A stretch of 64,000 bases of DNA from Tenggerimyces flavus (GTDB lineage Bacteria; Actinomycetota; Actinomycetes; Propionibacteriales; Actinopolymorphaceae), in the NCBI RefSeq assembly GCF_016907715.1, contig NZ_JAFBCM010000001.1:2170001-2234000 (forward strand). Reading direction: 5' to 3'. Of the stretch, positions 16,510-24,334 are shown in pieces. The first letter of the stretch is position 1; each line of letters opens with the position of its first letter. A program made the position numbers and the translations under genes. Under the pieces are notes generated by a model, which saw only the letters and a list, made by a program, of their open reading frames with translations, ran no database searches and was not told where the DNA came from.

Positions 16510-17175
16510 GTGGACACCCAAGCGCGTCGAGCGCTCGTCGTGCGCGGAGGCTGGGACGGACACGTTCCCGTCGAATGCACCGATCGGTTCATCCCGTTCA
16601 TCGAGGAGAACGGCTTCAGCGTCGAAGTCTCCGACACCCTCGACTCCTACCTCGATGCCGAGAGCCTGTCTGGAACCGATCTCATCCTGCAGATCTGGAC
16701 CATGGGCGAGATCACCAAGGAGCAGCGCGAGGGGCTGGACAAGGCGATCCGGGCCGGCACCGGGTTCGCCGGTTGGCATGGCGGAGTCGCTGACGCGTTC
16801 CGCGCCGACCTCGAGTACAACTTCATCGTCGGTGGACAGTTCATCTCCCACCCGCACGGCTTCGTCGACTACGACGTGAACGTTCTGCCCGACAAGGCAG
16901 ATCACCCGATCGTCAAGGGCATCGAGAAGTTCCACGTGCACACGGAGCAGTACTACATCCACGCCGACCCGAGCAACGACGTGCTGGCGACGACGACGTT
17001 TCCCGCACACGAGAACTACCCCTGGATCGAAGGGGTCGTGATGCCGGCCGTCTGGACCCGCACCTGGGGCGATGGCCGCGTCTTCGTCACCACCGTCGGC
17101 CACAAGTTGGACGACCTCGACACCCCCGAAGTTCGCACGATCATCGAAAGAGGCTTGCTATGGGCGACTCGCTGA
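16510..17175 (+). CDS. ThuA domain-containing protein
   Basis: The 221-residue protein has a class I glutamine-amidotransferase-like fold of the ThuA type: RALVVRGGWDGHVPVE, GTGFAGWHGGVADAFR (the HGG turn), GGQFISHPHGFVDYDV, HTEQYYIH, PAVWTRTWGDGRVFVTTVGH. ThuA proteins accompany sugar ABC importers and Gfo/Idh dehydrogenases, where ThuA/ThuB take part in keto-disaccharide (trehalose-type) metabolism; the exact reaction is not settled. The GTG start has GGAGG about 10 nt upstream. Its end overlaps the following Gfo/Idh gene by 16 nt, so the two are coupled. Confidence 0.93.
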   Translation: MDTQARRALVVRGGWDGHVPVECTDRFIPFIEENGFSVEVSDTLDSYLDAESLSGTDLILQIWTMGEITKEQREGLDKAIRAGTGFAGWHGGVADAFRADLEYNFIVGGQFISHPHGFVDYDVNVLPDKADHPIVKGIEKFHVHTEQYYIHADPSNDVLATTTFPAHENYPWIEGVVMPAVWTRTWGDGRVFVTTVGHKLDDLDTPEVRTIIERGLLWATR

Positions 17176-18257
17176 GGATCGGATTCGTCGGCACCGGAAC
17201 GATCAGCGCCACGTACTTCGATCACCTCGCGAAGCTGAACGGCGTGGAGGTCGTCGCGGCGGCCGACCTCGACGCGGCGCGCGTCAAGAAGGTCGCGGAG
17301 GAACGCGGCATCCGCGCGCTGACGCCGGACGAGCTCTACGCCGACCCCGACGTCGACGCGGTCCTGAACCTCACGATCCCGGCCGCGCACGCGTCGGTGT
17401 CGCTCGCCGCGCTCGGCGCCGGCAAGCACGTGTACGGGGAGAAGCCGCTCGCCGTCACGCGGCAGGAGGCGCGCCCGATTCTCGAGGCGGCCGACGCGAC
17501 CGGCCTGCGGGTCGGCTGTGCGCCGGACACCGTGCTCGGTACGGGAACGCAGACCGCGCGGGTGCTGCTCGACCGCGGTGACATCGGCCAGCCGACGGCC
17601 GCGACGGCGTTCTTCACCAGCCCCGGCCCGGAGCCGTGGCACCCGGACCCGGAGTTCTACTACAAGCCCGGCGGCGGCCCGCTGCTCGACATGGGGCCGT
17701 ACTACCTGTCGGCGCTCGTCACGCTGCTCGGCCCGGTGAAGACGGTGACCGGACGGTCCACCCGGGCGAAGCTCGAACGTACGGTCGGCAGCGGCCCGAA
17801 GCAGGGCACGTCGTTCACCGTCGACGTCGAGACGCACATCACCGGCGTGCTCGAGCACGAGTCCGGGGTGCTCACGACCGTGATCACGAGCTTCGACGTG
17901 TGGGGCGCGCGGCTGCCGCGGATCGAGATCTACGGCAGTGACGGCACGCTCTCGGTGCCCGACCCGAACACGTTCGCCGGCGACGTCGAGGTCTACTCGC
18001 CGTCGTCGCACGAGTGGTCCGTCGCGGAGACGGCCGGCGGCTACGCCGAGTCGGGCCGCGGCTTCGGCCTCGCCGACATGGCGCGCGCGATCCGTACCGA
18101 CGGCAAGCACCGCGCGAGTGGTGCGCTCGCATTCCACGTCCTCGACGTGATGGAGTCGCTGCTCGATTCCGCAATGCAGGAAAAGGCCGTCAATGTGGAA
18201 AGCACTGTGGAACGTCCAGATGCCGTACCACTGGGGGCGACGCCCGACCAGGGGTGA
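17160..18257 (+). CDS. Gfo/Idh/MocA-family oxidoreductase
   Basis: The 365-residue NAD(P)-dependent sugar dehydrogenase has an N-terminal Rossmann fold (IGFVGTGTISATYFDHL), the family signature YGEKPLAV (Lys is catalytic) and a C-terminal substrate domain with GGGPLLDMGPYYLSALVTLLGPV. It overlaps the ThuA gene. The pair looks like the ThuA-ThuB type module that oxidises a disaccharide or inositol-like sugar to a keto form. A hairpin at 18318-18360 closes the unit. Confidence 0.93.
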   Translation: MGDSLRIGFVGTGTISATYFDHLAKLNGVEVVAAADLDAARVKKVAEERGIRALTPDELYADPDVDAVLNLTIPAAHASVSLAALGAGKHVYGEKPLAVTRQEARPILEAADATGLRVGCAPDTVLGTGTQTARVLLDRGDIGQPTAATAFFTSPGPEPWHPDPEFYYKPGGGPLLDMGPYYLSALVTLLGPVKTVTGRSTRAKLERTVGSGPKQGTSFTVDVETHITGVLEHESGVLTTVITSFDVWGARLPRIEIYGSDGTLSVPDPNTFAGDVEVYSPSSHEWSVAETAGGYAESGRGFGLADMARAIRTDGKHRASGALAFHVLDVMESLLDSAMQEKAVNVESTVERPDAVPLGATPDQG

Positions 18258-18317
18258 CGTGGAACAAGCTGGAAGCTTGCATCTACTGCAAGGGCTTTCA
18301 GTCGATCGGCGGCCGAT

Positions 18318-18360
18318 GCCCACAGCGTTGAACAGAAACTGAATTTCTCGCGCTGTGGGC
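18318..18360 (+). terminator. Hairpin terminator after the ThuA-Gfo/Idh unit
   Basis: Perfect 10-bp arms GCCCACAGCG (18318-18327) and CGCTGTGGGC (18351-18360) with an inner AGAAA/TTTCT stem. A short U-poor run follows. Confidence 0.6.
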
Positions 18361-18372
18361 TTGGTCTGACCA

Positions 18373-18402
18373 TTGACGCGAGACTGACGAGCCCCGTAAC
18401 TT
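18373..18402 (+). promoter_or_regulatory. Promoter of the LuxR-type gene
   Basis: TTGACG (18373-18378), an 18-nt spacer and TAACTT (18397-18402), 86 bp before the ATG at 18488. Confidence 0.45.
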
Positions 18403-18487
18403 AGTGCGCGTTGAAACGACTCAGGCCACGCTTTTGTTCACGGGGTTTTCCCGAAGGTCACGGGGTCAACGCGAAGGCGGATGTCGA

Positions 18488-18784
18488 ATGTCAGAACTCA
18501 GCCACGGCGTCGTACGAGCACTGAGACCGGCCGTAGTACATGAGCCAAACCACAGCCCTGTCAATCACGTCGCGACGACGAGTGACTTGAGGCGTCGGGT
18601 GTCCGACGACGAAATCAGGCTCCTGGCTCTGCTTGCGGACGGTCTTCCGGTCGAAGCAATTGCCCGCCGGCTAGCGCTTTCCGACCGCACTGTGCGTCGC
18701 CGTTCGCGCGCATTGTGTGACCGTTTGGGAGCTCGTGCGCCGATCCAGGTAGTTGCGTGGGCCGCACGGAATGGTCTGATTTAA
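18488..18784 (+). CDS. Small LuxR-type helix-turn-helix protein
   Basis: The 98-residue protein consists of a 40-residue tail and a LuxR/GerE HTH (VSDDEIRLLALLADGLPVEAIARRLALSDRTVRRRSRALCDRLGA in two blocks, residues about 40-95, ending VVAWAARNGLI). There is no receiver or sensor domain, so it is a stand-alone DNA-binding protein. ATG 18488 lies behind an AAGGCGGA stretch. It does not share an operon with its neighbours, and targets are unknown. Such single-domain LuxR proteins are frequent in filamentous actinobacteria. Confidence 0.8.
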   Translation: MSELSHGVVRALRPAVVHEPNHSPVNHVATTSDLRRRVSDDEIRLLALLADGLPVEAIARRLALSDRTVRRRSRALCDRLGARAPIQVVAWAARNGLI

Positions 18785-18879
18785 TCTCCACCCGAAGTTC
18801 CCGCAATTCCAGGAAATTCGGACATTTGGCTTAAGGGTGACTTCGGGGCGTATTGGTCCCGTCACTAACGGTATGACGG

Positions 18880-18903
18880 GGGCCGGACAACGTGGCCCGG
18901 CCC
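18880..18903. terminator. Hairpin between convergent LuxR and lyase genes
   Basis: GGGCCGG (18880-18886) pairs with CCGGCCC (18897-18903) across a 10-nt loop; probably a shared terminator. No T-run. Confidence 0.4.
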
Positions 18904-18921
18904 GCGCAGCCTAGAGTCGTT

Positions 18922-20091
18922 TCACGGATTGTTCGCGTGGGTCAGGGTCTCCCACGCGAGGAAGTAGTTCGCCCCAGTCGGGCGCAGCTTCTTCTCCAGC
19001 AGGCGACCGGTCTTCGGAAGGGGCCGGTGCTTGCGGTTGTGGTAGTGGTTGTAGGCGATCTCCAAGGTCGGCCCGAGGCCGGGCTTGACCGTTCCGCCGC
19101 ACAGCCATTGCGGGGCCGGAACGCCGAGTTCGTACTTGGCGTGGAATTCCAAGGCCTTGGTGATGCGTTCCTCGGCCTCAGCGTAGAGGTCCCAACCTTG
19201 GAGCCTCGCGGTCTCCGCGACGTGGACCGCGGCCTCGAATCCCCAACCTGTATGGCCAAAGTCCCTGCAGGTCTCCTGGGCAAGGCCGTCGACGAAGGTC
19301 GTCTGGTTCTGCCAGTACTTGATCAACAGCTCGGGTGTGTTCTTCGTGCCGCGCGGAGGCGGGTACGGGAGCGGGCCATCCTCCTCCAGATAGATGTAGG
19401 CGGGAACGCGGGCGCGCCATCGCGCGACCGCGGCGGCGAACGCCTCGTGGTCGTCGAGGAAGACGGCGATGCCGATCGCCGCGTCGGTCATGATCAGCTC
19501 CCAGTTGCCGTTCTTGTCCGGCGCGCCCTCGAGGACGACGGGCAGGTAGACGGTGCGGAGCATGGTGGCGAACCGGTCCTGGCCTTCCGGCGCCCAGCCG
19601 TCGTAGGTGTGTTTGATCAGCTCCGCAGCGCGTGACCAGGAGGCGCCTGACCAGCCCGTTTGCAGTGGCGCGTTGCTGTTGGTGTGGTCCTTGATCGTCC
19701 CGGACCAGGCGTCCATGATCGCGATCGCCTTGTCGGCGTAGCGGCGATCCTTCGTGAGGTACCAGTTCAGCGCGTGCGTGTACGCCGCGAGGGCGTCGTT
19801 GCGTTCGTCGGTGCAGCCGAAGTTCGGGTTGGAGCTCGAGCCGCACTCGACGATCTCGCGTGGCTTGGGCTGCCAGTCGAGGCTGGCGTACGTACTCGCC
19901 GTCAGCTGCTCGTACGCGGACTTCCACGGCTCGGCGCCCTGGGCGAGCTTGGTCCTGACGAGATCGAGCTGCGGCCGGCTGACGAGGACGCCGGGATGGG
20001 TGAACGTGACTTCCGCTGTCGCGGTGCCCACTAGGGCGCTGGCGCTGAGGGCGATCGTGGTCGTGAGCGCGAGGATCCACCTTCTGTGCAT
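18922..20091 (-). CDS. Secreted alginate lyase family protein (paralogue 1)
   Basis: The 389-residue protein has a Sec signal peptide (MHRRWILALTTTIALSASAL, cleavage near TATAE). It has the alginate-lyase-like (alpha/alpha) toroid motifs HPGVLVSRPQLDLVRTKL, NGNWELIMTDAAIGIAVFLDD and ETCRDFGHTGWGFEAAVHVAE. Lyases of this superfamily break uronic-acid polysaccharides by beta-elimination; the true polymer is not known. ATG 20091 has AAAGGAG upstream. It is a tandem paralogue of the gene at 20145-21326, with most blocks identical. Two LacI-type palindromes lie just upstream (20104-20135), so sugar-dependent repression is likely. Confidence 0.85.
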   Translation of the reverse strand: MHRRWILALTTTIALSASALVGTATAEVTFTHPGVLVSRPQLDLVRTKLAQGAEPWKSAYEQLTASTYASLDWQPKPREIVECGSSSNPNFGCTDERNDALAAYTHALNWYLTKDRRYADKAIAIMDAWSGTIKDHTNSNAPLQTGWSGASWSRAAELIKHTYDGWAPEGQDRFATMLRTVYLPVVLEGAPDKNGNWELIMTDAAIGIAVFLDDHEAFAAAVARWRARVPAYIYLEEDGPLPYPPPRGTKNTPELLIKYWQNQTTFVDGLAQETCRDFGHTGWGFEAAVHVAETARLQGWDLYAEAEERITKALEFHAKYELGVPAPQWLCGGTVKPGLGPTLEIAYNHYHNRKHRPLPKTGRLLEKKLRPTGANYFLAWETLTHANNP

Positions 20092-20103
20092 CTGGTCTCC
20101 TTT

Positions 20104-20135
20104 GGGCAAGCGGTTGCCCGGCAAGCGGTTGCCGG
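20104..20135. promoter_or_regulatory. Two tandem LacI-type operators GGCAAGCGGTTGCC
   Basis: GGCAAGCGGTTGCC occurs at 20105-20118 and again at 20120-20133, in the short gap between the two lyase genes and 13 bp before the first gene's ATG. Each is an inverted repeat with a central CG, typical of LacI-family sites. A third form, GGCAAGCGCTTGCC, lies before the second lyase gene (21386-21399). Confidence 0.6.
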
Positions 20136-20144
20136 CCTACGGGC

Positions 20145-21326
20145 CTACGGGTTGGAGGCGTGGGTGAGCGTCTCCCAGCCGAAGAAGTGGCTGGTGCCGT
20201 ACGGGCGGAGCTGCTGGGCGAGGCGGCCCGTGCGGGGCATCGGGATGTGCAGGCGGTTGTGGTAGTGGTTGTAGGCGATCTCGACGTTCGGGCCGAGGCC
20301 CTTCTTGATCGTGCCGTTGCAGAGCCAGCTCTCCGCGGGAACGCCGAGGTCGTACTTGGCGTGGAACTCGTACGCCTTGACCAGCCGCTCGCGCGCCTCG
20401 GCGTAGAGGTCGAGGCCCTGGATTCTGGCGGTCTCGGCGACGTGGGCGGCGGCGTTGAATCCCCAAGCGGTGTGGCCGAAGTCGCGGCAGGTCTCCTGGG
20501 CGAGGCCGTCGACGAACGTGGTCTGGTTCTGCCAGTACTTGATCAGCGCCGCCTCTTCCTCCTTGCCGCCGTTGGGTGGGGGCTTGGGGAGGCGGCCGTC
20601 GCTTCGCAGGTAGATGTAGGCGGGAACGCGGCCGCGCCAGGTGGCGACGGCGTCGTTGAACGCCTGGCGATCGTCGAGGAAGACGGCGATGCCGATCGCG
20701 GCGTCGGTCATGATCAGTTCCCAGTTGCCGTTGTAGCTCGGCCTGGCGTTGGCGCCGGTGATGCCCGGGAGGTAGACGGTGCGGAGCATGGTGGCGAACC
20801 GGTCCAGGCTCTGCGGCGCCCAGCCGTTGTAGGTGTGTTTGATCAGCTCGCCGGCACGTGACCAGGAGGCGCCGGACCAGCCGGTCTGCAGCGGAGCGTT
20901 GTGGTTGGTGTGGCCCTTGATCGTTCGTGCCCAGGCGTCCATGATCGCGATCGCCTTGTCGGCGTAGCGGGGATCCTTGGTGAGGTACCAGTTCAGCGCG
21001 TGCGTGTAGGCGGCGAGCGCGTCGTTGCGTTCCTCGCTGCAGCCGAGGTTGGGCGTGGAGTACGGGCCGCACTCGACGAGCTCGCGCGGCTTGGGCTGGT
21101 AGTCGAGGCTGGCGAGCGTGCTGGCCGTCATGGCCTGGTACGCGGTCGTCCACGGCTCGGCGCCCTGGGCGAGCTTGGCCCGGACGTGGTCGAGCTGCGG
21201 GCGGCTGACGAGGACGCCCGGATGCACGAACCCGCTGTCAGCCGCACTCGCTGGGTTGGCGGCGAGCGTGGCGCCGAGGACGGCGACCGCGGTGGCGAGC
21301 GTGGCAATGATCCGATGTCTGCGCAT
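20145..21326 (-). CDS. Secreted alginate lyase family protein (paralogue 2)
   Basis: The 393-residue protein has a signal peptide (MRRHRIIATLATAVAVLGAT, cleavage near ASAAD) and the same alginate-lyase-like domain as its neighbour: HPGVLVSRPQLDHVRAKL, NGNWELIMTDAAIGIAVFLDD, ETCRDFGHTAWGFNAAAHVAE and ALNWYLTKDPRYADKAIAIMDAW. ATG 21326 has GGAGG at 7-nt spacing, which decides the start over upstream in-frame codons. It is transcribed first in the pair. The operator at 21386-21399 lies 60 bp upstream. By eye about three quarters of aligned residues match paralogue 1, suggesting a recent duplication. Confidence 0.87.
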   Translation of the reverse strand: MRRHRIIATLATAVAVLGATLAANPASAADSGFVHPGVLVSRPQLDHVRAKLAQGAEPWTTAYQAMTASTLASLDYQPKPRELVECGPYSTPNLGCSEERNDALAAYTHALNWYLTKDPRYADKAIAIMDAWARTIKGHTNHNAPLQTGWSGASWSRAGELIKHTYNGWAPQSLDRFATMLRTVYLPGITGANARPSYNGNWELIMTDAAIGIAVFLDDRQAFNDAVATWRGRVPAYIYLRSDGRLPKPPPNGGKEEEAALIKYWQNQTTFVDGLAQETCRDFGHTAWGFNAAAHVAETARIQGLDLYAEARERLVKAYEFHAKYDLGVPAESWLCNGTIKKGLGPNVEIAYNHYHNRLHIPMPRTGRLAQQLRPYGTSHFFGWETLTHASNP

Positions 21327-21385
21327 ACGAAGACCTCCGGCGACGGGGGCGGATCTTCGCATTCTCAGCGTTGAACCTGCAGCTG

Positions 21386-21399
21386 GGCAAGCGCTTGCC
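21386..21399. promoter_or_regulatory. LacI-type operator GGCAAGCGCTTGCC
   Basis: A perfect 14-bp palindrome with a central CG lies 60 bp upstream of the lyase start on the minus strand. A related half-site (AGTTGCCA) follows at 21403. No LacI gene is adjacent; the cognate regulator may lie elsewhere. Confidence 0.6.
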
Positions 21400-21507
21400 A
21401 AGAGTTGCCATCGAACTCGTGGACGGCCGATTCATCTGATCTATTGTGAGCGGCGCACGTAACCGACCTATGTAGATTAAGGCACGGTGTGTGATGAGGT
21501 CCGATCC

Positions 21508-21592
21508 GCGCCGTGATCATGTACGTGATCATGAAGCCAGAACGTCATATGCGCATGGTTGGGCTTCATGATCACGTACATGATCACGGCGC
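21508..21592. repeat. 31-bp perfect inverted repeat between divergent genes
   Basis: Arm 1 at 21508-21538 (starting GCGCCGTGATCATG) is the exact complement of arm 2 at 21562-21592, around a 23-nt loop. Inside each arm TGATCATG is itself repeated. The gap 21327-21646 contains only this element and the operator at 21386. Because the flanking genes are divergent, a terminator role is not obvious. Confidence 0.75.
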
Positions 21593-21646
21593 TCTCCGCG
21601 TGGAGGAGGTGGCGTGAGGGAAGCGGGCGGTTGGCATGATCGCGGG

Positions 21647-22420
21647 ATGGTTCACAGCATGGGAGCGGTGACCGACCGCGTCGTCGACAGGTACGGGGAG
21701 CTCCAGGGTCTGGTGCTGTGCTTCGGGCAGGGCTCGGCTGTCATGGGGTTCAGTGAGTCGTCGGACCTGGATCTGGTGATGGTGTGGGTGGACGGCGTTC
21801 CGGCCGCCGCGGGGCGGCCGATCCACGCGCTCGCCGCCGCGGGGTCGGAGCCCAAGCAGTTCGACGGGTCGTTCGGCGGGCTGGACAAGCTGCAGGTGGA
21901 CGGCTGGGAGGTCGACGTCAGCCACTGCGCGCTCGCTTCGTTCGAACGGTGGCTCAGCGAGGTGCACGAGGGCGACGGCTGGCAGGTGGAAGAGTGGCCC
22001 CAACCGCTGCACAGCGTGGCAGGCTTCGCGTACGGGCAGATCCTGGCCGATCCCAGCAACGTCGGGGCGCGTGCTCAGTCCGCGCTCGCGTCGTTTCCTC
22101 CACTCCTCGTCACCAAGAGCGCCGAACGGCTCGCGCAGGACTGGGAAGCTCTGCGGCCCGAGCTGGCTCGCTGCGTCGAACGTTCGGACGGCTGGCTCTT
22201 CCACCAGCTGTCCGGCCCACTCGTGCGGGTCGCGTACGTCGCCTGGCTCGCGGCGCAGCATCGCTACTGCCCGTTCCCCAAACACCTGCGGTCGTGGGCC
22301 ATCCGACTCTCGCTCGACCCCGCGCTGGTCGACGCCGAGCGCCAGATGTGGAACGGGACCCTGGCCGATCGACTTGACGCACTCACCACGTTCGTCGAGG
22401 GCATCCTTCGCTGGGGTTAG
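21647..22420 (+). CDS. Nucleotidyltransferase-domain protein
   Basis: The 257-residue protein has a Pol-beta-superfamily nucleotidyltransferase core near its N-terminus: LCFGQGSAVMGFSESSDLDLVMVW (G-S ... S-D-L-D, two metal-binding Asp). A helical C-terminal half with LSGPLVRVAYVAWLAAQHRYCPFPKHLRSWA resembles DUF4037-type proteins. The family adds nucleotides to proteins or small molecules; the substrate here is unknown. ATG 21647 has CATGAT 8 nt upstream (leaderless); ATG 21659 is possible. Its stop overlaps the stop of the convergent sigma-factor gene by 4 bp. Confidence 0.78.
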   Translation: MVHSMGAVTDRVVDRYGELQGLVLCFGQGSAVMGFSESSDLDLVMVWVDGVPAAAGRPIHALAAAGSEPKQFDGSFGGLDKLQVDGWEVDVSHCALASFERWLSEVHEGDGWQVEEWPQPLHSVAGFAYGQILADPSNVGARAQSALASFPPLLVTKSAERLAQDWEALRPELARCVERSDGWLFHQLSGPLVRVAYVAWLAAQHRYCPFPKHLRSWAIRLSLDPALVDAERQMWNGTLADRLDALTTFVEGILRWG

Positions 22421-23397
22421 TGGAGGGTGAGGGCGACGCGGAGGAAGTCGGGCTTGGTCTCGGCGATCTCCACCTCGAGCTCCTGCCCCACCTTCAATGC
22501 CGCGCCGTGCTGGTCTGACGTGTGGACCAGGCCGTGGACGTCGCCGATGTCGACGAAGGCGCCGAACGGGAGGATCGAGTGCACCCGACCCGTACGGACC
22601 TCGCCGACCTGCAGGGCCGCGATGAGAGCACGACGGCGCGCGAAGGCGGCGGCTTCGTCCGCGGCGACGGGCAGGGTCACCACCACCCGGGAACGGGCCT
22701 CGTCGACCTCTGACACCAACACCTCGAGCGTCTGCCCGACGAGAAGCTCCGGATCCGGGGAATGCCCCCGCGACTGGCCGCGAACGACGAGCAACGCGGG
22801 GATGCCGATGTCGACGTTCCAGCCGATCTTCCACACCTCCAGCACCCGAGCCGAGACCAACCGGTCAGTGCCAGCGAGGGCAACGGCCTCGCTCCATGAG
22901 TGAAGACGCAACGGTTCCTCCAAGAGGGGTTCAGTGAACTGGCCGCGCAAGACGCGCAGCCCGCGGTGGATGTGCTGAGCGACAGATCCGGGCGAGATGC
23001 CGAGCGCTCCGGCGACGGCGGCCTGGCTCAGGCCGCCCAGGTAGCGCAGCGCGATGGCCTCCCGCTGCCGGAGCGGCAGTGCTCGCAGTGCAGCGATCAG
23101 GGCGACCCGGAGCGTGGCCGCGTCCTGTTCGTCGGACAGCGCCGAGAAGTCGGAGTCGAGCTCCACGGCACGGTCGCGAGACCGCACGGCATCGATGGCG
23201 AGGTTCGTCGCCACGCGCAGGACCCACCCCGTCCGGTACGAGGACGAGCCGATCCGGTCCCATTGCGCGTAAGCCCGCGCCAGTGCTTCCGAAGCCACGT
23301 CCTCCGCGGCAGCGGACCCCACGATCCGCGCCGCCAGCCGCACCGCCCGGGGATACAGGTCCTGGAACGCGATGGTGAAGTCCCGCTCGTCAGTCAT
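22417..23397 (-). CDS. ECF-type sigma factor fused to two S1-like RNA-binding domains
   Basis: The 326-residue protein starts as an ECF sigma factor: region 2 at residues about 7-73 (FQDLYPRAVRLAARIVGS, EDVASEALARAYAQWDRI, TGWVLRVATNLAIDAVR) and region 4 at about 95-153 (LRALPLRQREAIALRYLGGLSQAAVAGALGISPGSVAQHIHRG). The C-terminal half is unusual. Residues about 168-242 look like a degenerate S1/OB fold, and residues about 262-325 are a canonical S1 domain (GEVRTGRVHSILPFGAFVDI, GLVHTSDQ). S1 domains bind single-stranded RNA. No anti-sigma gene lies beside it, so the extension may regulate the sigma factor or tether it to RNA or ribosomes. I do not recall a named ECF group with S1 domains. 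Confidence 0.9.
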   Translation of the reverse strand: MTDERDFTIAFQDLYPRAVRLAARIVGSAAAEDVASEALARAYAQWDRIGSSSYRTGWVLRVATNLAIDAVRSRDRAVELDSDFSALSDEQDAATLRVALIAALRALPLRQREAIALRYLGGLSQAAVAGALGISPGSVAQHIHRGLRVLRGQFTEPLLEEPLRLHSWSEAVALAGTDRLVSARVLEVWKIGWNVDIGIPALLVVRGQSRGHSPDPELLVGQTLEVLVSEVDEARSRVVVTLPVAADEAAAFARRRALIAALQVGEVRTGRVHSILPFGAFVDIGDVHGLVHTSDQHGAALKVGQELEVEIAETKPDFLRVALTLH

Positions 23398-23446
23398 CTC
23401 TCCTAGTAGACGACGAGCGGGACCCTTTCGATGACAAGCCGGACAG

Positions 23447-24322
23447 CTAGCCCTTCACACCTGTCAGCGTGATGCCCTGGATGAACGTCCGCTGTGCGAA
23501 GAAGAACACCACGATCACCGGGATCACCACCACGGTCGACGCCGCCATCAGCGGGCCGAACTGGGTCGCGTACTCGCCGCGGAAGAACGTCAGACCCAGC
23601 GACAGCGTGTACGAGTCCGCGTCCGACAGGTAGATCAGCGGCCCCAGCAGGTCGTTCCACGACGCCAGGAACTGGAACAGCGCCACGGCGGCCAGCGCCG
23701 GCTTGGCCAGCGGCAGGATGATCCGCCAGTAGATCACCAGCTCGTTCGCGCCATCCAGCCGCGCCGATTCCGACATCTCCCTGGGAATCGACAGGAAGAA
23801 CTGCCGCAGCAGGAAGATGAAGAACGGCACGCCGAAGAAGTGCGGCACGATCAGCGGCAGGTACGTGTTCGTCCAGCCCAGCCCGCGGAACATCGTGAAC
23901 AGCGGCACCATCGTCACGTAGAACGGCACCATCAGCGTCGACAGCAGGATGACGAACAGAGGCGTCCGCCACCGCCACTCGATCCGCGACAGCCCGTACG
24001 CGACGAACGACGACGACAGCACCGCGCCGATCATCGAGAACACGCAGATGATCAACGTGTTGAACAGGTACCGCCCGAACGGGAAGACCTGCAGCCCCGC
24101 GACGTAGTTCTCCAACGTCAACGTGTCGGGGAACCACACGACCGGGAACGCGTTCAGATCCTCACCGGTCTTCAGCGAACCCGACACCATCCAGAAGAAC
24201 GGGATGAGGAACATCACGCTCAGCACGATCAACGCGGCGTGCGTGACGATCTTCTCGACGAGCTTCAGCCACCAGTTCGGTGCCCGCACTCCCGCCGTTC
24301 CGGTGCTCGTAGCGACAGCCAT
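23447..24322 (-). CDS. Sugar ABC transporter permease (MalG/CUT1 type)
   Basis: The 291-residue inner-membrane permease has six membrane segments and the EAA loop (MSESARLDGANELVIYWRIILPLAKPALAAVALFQFLASWND). The first segment follows a short cytoplasmic N-terminus (VTHAALIVLSVMFLIPFFWM). It is the last gene of a three-gene importer: solute-binding protein, MalF-type and MalG-type permeases. ATG 24322 has GGAGG upstream. No ATP-binding subunit is encoded nearby; CUT1 importers of actinobacteria often share an MsiK-type ATPase. The operator near 26762 suggests it belongs to the rhamnose regulon. Confidence 0.95.
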   Translation of the reverse strand: MAVATSTGTAGVRAPNWWLKLVEKIVTHAALIVLSVMFLIPFFWMVSGSLKTGEDLNAFPVVWFPDTLTLENYVAGLQVFPFGRYLFNTLIICVFSMIGAVLSSSFVAYGLSRIEWRWRTPLFVILLSTLMVPFYVTMVPLFTMFRGLGWTNTYLPLIVPHFFGVPFFIFLLRQFFLSIPREMSESARLDGANELVIYWRIILPLAKPALAAVALFQFLASWNDLLGPLIYLSDADSYTLSLGLTFFRGEYATQFGPLMAASTVVVIPVIVVFFFAQRTFIQGITLTGVKG

Positions 24323-24334
24323 GTGGACGCCTCC

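Noticed and set aside
18274-18290. CTTGCA-N5-TGCAAG inverted repeat after the ThuA-Gfo/Idh unit as a LacI operator
   Set aside because: It lacks the central CG of LacI sites, lies at a gene end and has no promoter beside it; may only be a weak hairpin.
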